Assembly (NCBI GenBank): GCA_026125925.1
Contig: JAHCKF010000030.1
Span: 1 to 18,207, forward strand
DNA length: 18,207 bases
Direction: 5' to 3'
DNA from: Pseudolabrys sp.
GTDB taxonomy: Bacteria > Pseudomonadota > Alphaproteobacteria > Rhizobiales > Xanthobacteraceae
Shown here: piece after piece, positions 14,423 to 18,207 of the stretch
How the letters are laid out: each line of letters opens with the position of its first letter
How positions within the stretch are numbered: the stretch's first letter is position 1
Notes under the pieces: model-generated
What the model saw: the letters and a program-made list of their open reading frames with translations, nothing else
The model's database searches: none
Told to the model about the DNA's origin: nothing
Program-made: the position numbers and the translations under genes

Positions 14423-15897
14423 CGATGCAGCCGACCAGCCTCCAGGCGTTCCAGCGCACGGTCGCCATCGCGCTGATGATCCTCGGCGTGGTGCATGTTC
14501 CGCTGCTGGTGACGATCGCCTGGCTGCGCGGCGCGGACCTCGCCCTGGTCACCGCCACCGCCGTTCTGCTCGCCGGACTGCCGGTGCTGCTGTTCGCGCT
14601 CGGCCGGCCCACCATCTCCGTCGCCTTCGCGCTAGCGCTGACGCTGGTCGGACAGACCTCTCTGCTGGTTTACGTGATGCGTGGGCACCCCTGGCAGATC
14701 GAGATGCACTTCTATTACTTCGCGGTGCTCGCGATGCTGTCGGGCTTCTGCGGCTGGCGCACGATCCTGTTCGCCGCCGGCCTGATCGCCGTCGAGCACA
14801 TCCTGTTCAATTTCCTGCTGCCGCAGGCGCTGTTCCCCGATCAAGGCGACATCGGCCGCGTGATGGTGCATGCGGCGATCGTGATCGTCGAAGCGGCGAT
14901 GTTGCTCTTCATCGGCTCGACCATCCGCTCGGCCTTCGAACAGGCCGAGGCGACGCGCCGCACCGCGGAGCTGTCAGCCGCCGAGCTTGAACGCCTCGCC
15001 GAGATGCGCGAGACGACCCTCGGCGAGACCACGCAGCGCGCCGAGCGCACGCGCACTCTGCTCGAGCGTTTCGAGACCGAGATGGCGGCCTCGATCGGCT
15101 CGCTGCAGGATGCGGCCAAGGCGCTCCTCGACAATGCGAGCGCGCTCGACGCTTCCGCCACCCGCACCAGCGAGCAGGTCGCGACGGTGTCGACGGTGTC
15201 CGAAGCCACGGCGCGCAAGGTCGAAATGGCCGCGCATGGCGGCGAGGAACTGGCGCGCACCATCGGCGAAGTCGGCGCCAGCGCCGCGCAGTCCTCGCAA
15301 CTCGCGCTGCAGGTCGTCGACGACGTCGAAAGGACCGACGCGACGATCAACGAAATGGCCTCGGTCGCGGCCGAGATCAGCAAGGTCACCGGCCTCATCA
15401 GCGGCATCGCCGCGCAGACCAATCTGCTTGCGCTTAACGCGACGATTGAATCCGCGCGCGCCGGCGAGGCCGGGCGCGGCTTCAGCGTGGTGGCGCAGGA
15501 GGTCAAGGCGCTGTCCAACCAGACCGCGAAGGCGACGCAGGAGATCGCCATGCGCATCGCGGCCATGCAGGACGCGACCGCCAAGGCGGTCGCCGCCATG
15601 CGTCAGATTTCCGCGCGCATCCGTGAGCTGGGCGGCGTCGCCACCGGCATCGCGTCGGCGGTGGAAGAGCAGGCCGCGGCGACCCGCGAGATTTCCGCCA
15701 ACGTCGCCTCGGCCGCGAGCGGCGTCGGCCATGTCGAGAATTCGATGACGCAGATCGAGCTGTTGGCGCAGACGAACTCGACCTCCGCGGTGCTGGTCAG
15801 CGAGGCGGCCAATGCGGTCGCCAACCAGACGCATACCATCGGCTCGCGGATCCGCACCTTCGCCAACGACATCGAGCTGATCCGCGCCGGCGCCTGA
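14419..15897 (+). CDS. Methyl-accepting chemotaxis-like protein with six-helix membrane sensor
   Basis: A 492-residue chemoreceptor-like protein. The N-terminal 168 residues contain about six membrane helices (roughly 13-35, 42-61, 66-86, 97-114, 115-134, 147-168) instead of the usual two helices and periplasmic domain. Histidines H97 (MHFYYF), H127 (AVEHILFN) and H151 (MVHAAIVI) fall in or next to helices. A coiled-coil signalling region follows directly, without a recognisable HAMP domain. The highly conserved tip is intact (ISGIAAQTNLLALNATIESA, about 328-347, then RAGEAGRGFSVVAQEVKALS), so it should contact CheA/CheW. No C-terminal CheR-binding pentapeptide is seen. ATG 14419 overlaps the stop of the microprotein gene; ATG 14425 is an alternative. 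Signal unknown. No che genes are in the window. Confidence 0.92.
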   Translation: MTMQPTSLQAFQRTVAIALMILGVVHVPLLVTIAWLRGADLALVTATAVLLAGLPVLLFALGRPTISVAFALALTLVGQTSLLVYVMRGHPWQIEMHFYYFAVLAMLSGFCGWRTILFAAGLIAVEHILFNFLLPQALFPDQGDIGRVMVHAAIVIVEAAMLLFIGSTIRSAFEQAEATRRTAELSAAELERLAEMRETTLGETTQRAERTRTLLERFETEMAASIGSLQDAAKALLDNASALDASATRTSEQVATVSTVSEATARKVEMAAHGGEELARTIGEVGASAAQSSQLALQVVDDVERTDATINEMASVAAEISKVTGLISGIAAQTNLLALNATIESARAGEAGRGFSVVAQEVKALSNQTAKATQEIAMRIAAMQDATAKAVAAMRQISARIRELGGVATGIASAVEEQAAATREISANVASAASGVGHVENSMTQIELLAQTNSTSAVLVSEAANAVANQTHTIGSRIRTFANDIELIRAGA

Positions 15898-15971
15898 CGC
15901 CACGAGCGCCACGGCGGGTGCTACGTCCCTGGTTGGTAAGTGACAGCCGAATCGAGCTTCGCCCGCTCTCG

Positions 15972-17357
15972 CTAGCCTGCGGAAGGAAGCCGCAGCGCGA
16001 TGCGAAGTCCTCCCAACTCCGACCGGTCCAAGGTGAGTGAACCACCATAAAGCTCGGCGAGTTCGCTGGTGATCGACAGACCGAACCCGAAGCCTGGAGA
16101 GCGCTCGTCGAGCCTTCGGCCGGCTTGCATCGCAAGCGACATCTGCTCCGGCGAAAGTCCCGGACCATCGTCTTCGACGACGAGGATAACGCTCCGACCT
16201 TCTTCGCGCGAACTGACAGCGACCTTGCTGCGGCACCAGACGAATGCATTCTCCAGCACGTTTCCGAACATCTCGTCGATGTCCTGCGGCTCGCACGCCA
16301 CCGCGAGACCGGGCGGAATGCCGTTGACGAAGGCGATCTCCTTGTGGGCGTTCACCTTGCCGAGGACCAGAGCGAGATCGTCCGCGCGGGATGCGATCGC
16401 CGTTCTTGCCCGCAGCGGACCGCCGAGCGCGGCCGACCGCGCCCGCCCCAGATGGTGGCGGATACGGCGATCCATCAGGACGACGAGGTCGTGCAGATCT
16501 TCGGAGTTGGTCGTCTGCTTCTGCAGTGAGATGGCGAGCGTCGCCAGCGGCGTCTTCAGGCCGTGCGCCAGATTGGAGACGTGTTTCCGCGCGCGTTCGA
16601 GGTTGGCCGCGTTCTGGATCAGCAGCGCGTTGAGCTCGTCGGCCAGCGGCTGCACCTCGCTCGGCTGAGCCTCCGGGACGTTGTCGCGCAGCCCCGATCG
16701 GACCTCGGCGACCGCACGGCGAAGCCGCTCCAGCGGCCGCAATCCAAGACGAATTTGGATCAGCATAGCGCCGATCAATACGATGCCGAGCACGCCGAGC
16801 GACAAAGCGAGGGTGCGCATCGCCTCCCAGAGCGGGCCCATCACCGCCTCGCGCGGCGAGGACGCCACGATCGTCGCCGGGCCTGCCGGCGTCGACACGT
16901 TCAGGATGAGGAAATGAAGGCCGCGGCCGTACGGACCCATGCCGTCGGCCGGCGCCGGGCGGCTTTGCTGAGGCGCATCGTCTTCCGCCGGTAGCGGCGG
17001 GGGTGGCGGCGGCAGCGGCGTGCCATTGATGTCGGGATAGGTGAGGGTCGCGCCATCGAGCGAGCGGGACCGCAGGACGTTTTTTGGACCCGAGATCTGC
17101 CAGTACCAGCCGTGCCGTGGCCGGTCGAAAGGCGGTCCGTCGGCGGATCCCGCAAGGCGCAGGTTGCCGCTGCCATCGACGCCGAGCATGGACGACAGGA
17201 ACAGGATCTGGGCGTCGAGCCTTTGATCGATCTGTGCTTGCACGAAGCGATGCAGGACGAACGCGATCAAGACCGCAGCGATGACCAGTGCCGCGGTGAT
17301 GAAGACGCCGGCCCCGATCATGAGGCGCCGGCCGAGCGATGCGTTCCGGCCCATCAT
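15972..17357 (-). CDS. PhoQ/FeuQ-like sensor histidine kinase
   Basis: A 461-residue membrane sensor kinase. Helices at about 11-36 and 183-203 frame a periplasmic domain of about 145 residues that includes a proline run (PPPPPPLP, 116-123) and acidic EDDAP. A HAMP-like linker (LRPLERLRRAV) follows. The phosphorylated His is H265 in NLAHGLKTPLATL, then the ATP-binding core: N-box FGNVLENA (364-371), G1 DDGPG (396-400) and G2 GFGFGLSI (422-429). The H-box HGLKTPLA and weak periplasmic acidic patch resemble the PhoQ group, which senses divalent cations, peptides or envelope stress; the signal here is not known. Its ATG at 17357 overlaps the stop of the regulator gene as ATGA, so the pair is co-translated. 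It converges on the chemoreceptor gene with 74 nt between. Confidence 0.93.
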   Translation of the reverse strand: MMGRNASLGRRLMIGAGVFITAALVIAAVLIAFVLHRFVQAQIDQRLDAQILFLSSMLGVDGSGNLRLAGSADGPPFDRPRHGWYWQISGPKNVLRSRSLDGATLTYPDINGTPLPPPPPPLPAEDDAPQQSRPAPADGMGPYGRGLHFLILNVSTPAGPATIVASSPREAVMGPLWEAMRTLALSLGVLGIVLIGAMLIQIRLGLRPLERLRRAVAEVRSGLRDNVPEAQPSEVQPLADELNALLIQNAANLERARKHVSNLAHGLKTPLATLAISLQKQTTNSEDLHDLVVLMDRRIRHHLGRARSAALGGPLRARTAIASRADDLALVLGKVNAHKEIAFVNGIPPGLAVACEPQDIDEMFGNVLENAFVWCRSKVAVSSREEGRSVILVVEDDGPGLSPEQMSLAMQAGRRLDERSPGFGFGLSITSELAELYGGSLTLDRSELGGLRIALRLPSAG

Positions 17358-18019
17358 CGGGTGAGCGAATTCAGCTTGTAGCCGCGGCCCCGTTCGGTTT
17401 CGATCAGTGTCTTGCCGACTTTGCGACGCAACCTCGCGACGATCACTTCGATGGAATTCGAATCGGTGCCGACATCGCCCTCATACACCTTCTCGGACAG
17501 GAGGCTGCGCTCGACCACGGTATCCTTGCGCAGGATGAGGCATTCCAGGACGCGCCATTCCAGCGCCGTCAGTTTCAACGGCAGTCCGTCGAGCTCGAAG
17601 ACGCCGGTCTGCGTCTCGAAGCTCAGGGGCCCGCAGGAAATGCGCGGCGCGCCATGCCCGGAGGCGCGACGGACGAGCGCACGAAGGCGCATGACCAATT
17701 CCTCGATCCGGAAGGGTTTTGTCAGATAGTCGTCCGCACCCGCCTTGAACCCGTCCACCTTGTCGGTCCAGCCGTCGCGCGCGGTCAGGATCAGCACCGG
17801 CAGATGCCGCTCGTGCTTGCGCCAGCCGCGCAGAACTTCGACGCCGGGCACCTTGGGTAATCCGAGATCCAGCACCGCGGCATCGTAGGATTCGGTCTCG
17901 CCGAGGTGCTGGCCGTCCTCGCCGTTCGCGGCGATGTCGACCGCAAAATTCTCCTCGCGCAAAGCACCGGCGATTTCCTGCGCGAGCCGGCGATCGTCTT
18001 CGACCAGAAGGATTTTCAT
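17354..18019 (-). CDS. OmpR/PhoP-family response regulator
   Basis: A 221-residue transcription factor. The receiver has the acidic pair D8-D9 (LLVEDD), phospho-acceptor D51 (AVLDLGLP), T79 (LILTAR) and K101 (LTKPFR), all intact. A winged-helix output domain follows (about 125-218), with LTALEWRVLECLI, the recognition-helix region SNSIEVIVARLRRKVG and wing IETERGRGYKL. The partner kinase gene overlaps by 4 nt. The pattern is close to PhoP and rhizobial FeuP regulators, but neither name is certain. ATG at 18019 has GAGG about 10 nt upstream. The gene is divergent from the gene starting at 18145, and an inverted repeat between them is a likely place for self-regulation or control of that gene. 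Confidence 0.95.
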   Translation of the reverse strand: MKILLVEDDRRLAQEIAGALREENFAVDIAANGEDGQHLGETESYDAAVLDLGLPKVPGVEVLRGWRKHERHLPVLILTARDGWTDKVDGFKAGADDYLTKPFRIEELVMRLRALVRRASGHGAPRISCGPLSFETQTGVFELDGLPLKLTALEWRVLECLILRKDTVVERSLLSEKVYEGDVGTDSNSIEVIVARLRRKVGKTLIETERGRGYKLNSLTR

Positions 18020-18066
18020 GCGGCTTCGACCTCGTGCGCGACCTATTCCGGCGACCTTAACCCAAA

Positions 18067-18084
18067 CTGAACGGAACGGTTCAG
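18067..18084. promoter_or_regulatory. Candidate operator in the divergent intergenic space
   Basis: CTGAAC (18067-18072) and GTTCAG (18079-18084) are inverted copies with a 6-nt spacer, in the 125-bp gap between the response regulator gene and the divergent gene at 18145. OmpR-type regulators usually bind direct repeats, so an inverted site would be atypical. A GGTCGG pair (18085-18090 and 18095-18100) lies next to it as an alternative. Confidence 0.35.
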
Positions 18085-18144
18085 GTCGGATTGGGGTCGG
18101 TCCTCTAGGCTCCCCTCATCGCAATCAATCAGGAGGGCCTTCAG

Positions 18145-18207
18145 ATGGCCGACACCGATTCACCCAAAACCGATTCACCTGACACTCCGGACCCGTCACC
18201 CCCGGCG
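18145..18207 (+). CDS. Start of a gene cut by the window end
   Basis: ATG at 18145 follows AGGAGG (18131-18136) by 8 nt, a strong start. Only 21 codons are in the window; they encode a polar Asp/Pro/Ser/Thr-rich stretch starting MADTDSPKTDSPDTPD, with ACCGATTCACC repeated at 18154-18164 and 18169-18179. No domain is visible. The divergent layout with the two-component genes suggests it may be a target of that regulator. Confidence 0.7.
   Translation, partial: MADTDSPKTDSPDTPDPSPPA

Noticed and set aside
14974..16296. 440-codon minus-strand frame
   Set aside because: Antisense to the chemoreceptor signalling domain, Arg/Gly-rich and without motifs.

Overview
The window is GC-rich chromosomal DNA from an alphaproteobacterium, most likely a Hyphomicrobiales (Rhizobiales) member close to Bradyrhizobium/Rhodopseudomonas. 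Protein families, the MaeB-type malic enzyme with a phosphotransacetylase tail, HtrA-like, DUF427, DUF6494 and bactofilin genes, and dispersed palindromic repeats typical of that group all point this way. I see no phage, insertion sequence or CRISPR. Most of it is core or conserved-accessory chromosome.

Left end (1-1300): a gene-free stretch with small direct repeats and stem-loops, lying downstream of rpsT. In many alphaproteobacteria dnaA follows rpsT, so this is probably a dnaA-proximal intergenic region, with dnaA itself outside the window. One 41-codon reading frame with a good ribosome-binding site is the only coding candidate. Next come rpsT with a near-consensus promoter, a DapA-family aldolase gene, and the large malic enzyme gene, all on the minus strand and separated by a composite palindromic repeat.

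Middle (5.2-11.1 kb): a small two-helix membrane protein, msrA with a clear terminator, a polysaccharide-export lipoprotein with a Gln/Tyr repeat region, then (minus strand) a dienelactone hydrolase and a luciferase-like flavin monooxygenase. A very strong hairpin and an interrupted dispersed repeat lie between those two. After that comes an HtrA-like protein whose three catalytic residues all appear to be replaced. It converges on a four-helix membrane protein, with the two stop codons overlapping in one CTAG.

Right part (11.3-18.2 kb): a stand-alone CheY-like receiver with Glu where the phospho-acceptor Asp should be, DUF427 and DUF6494 genes, a bactofilin, an HU-type nucleoid protein, tRNA-Arg(TCG), and a 44-codon membrane microprotein overlapping (ATGA) a six-helix chemoreceptor-like gene. 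An OmpR/PhoP-like response regulator and its sensor kinase (ATGA overlap) follow, transcribed divergently from a gene cut by the window end. An inverted repeat between them is a candidate operator.

No single undescribed multi-gene system is evident. The points most worth a second look are the pseudo-protease HtrA homologue, the Glu-for-Asp receiver, the microprotein-chemoreceptor pair with its His-bearing membrane module, and the mutually exclusive stem-loops downstream of rpsT.
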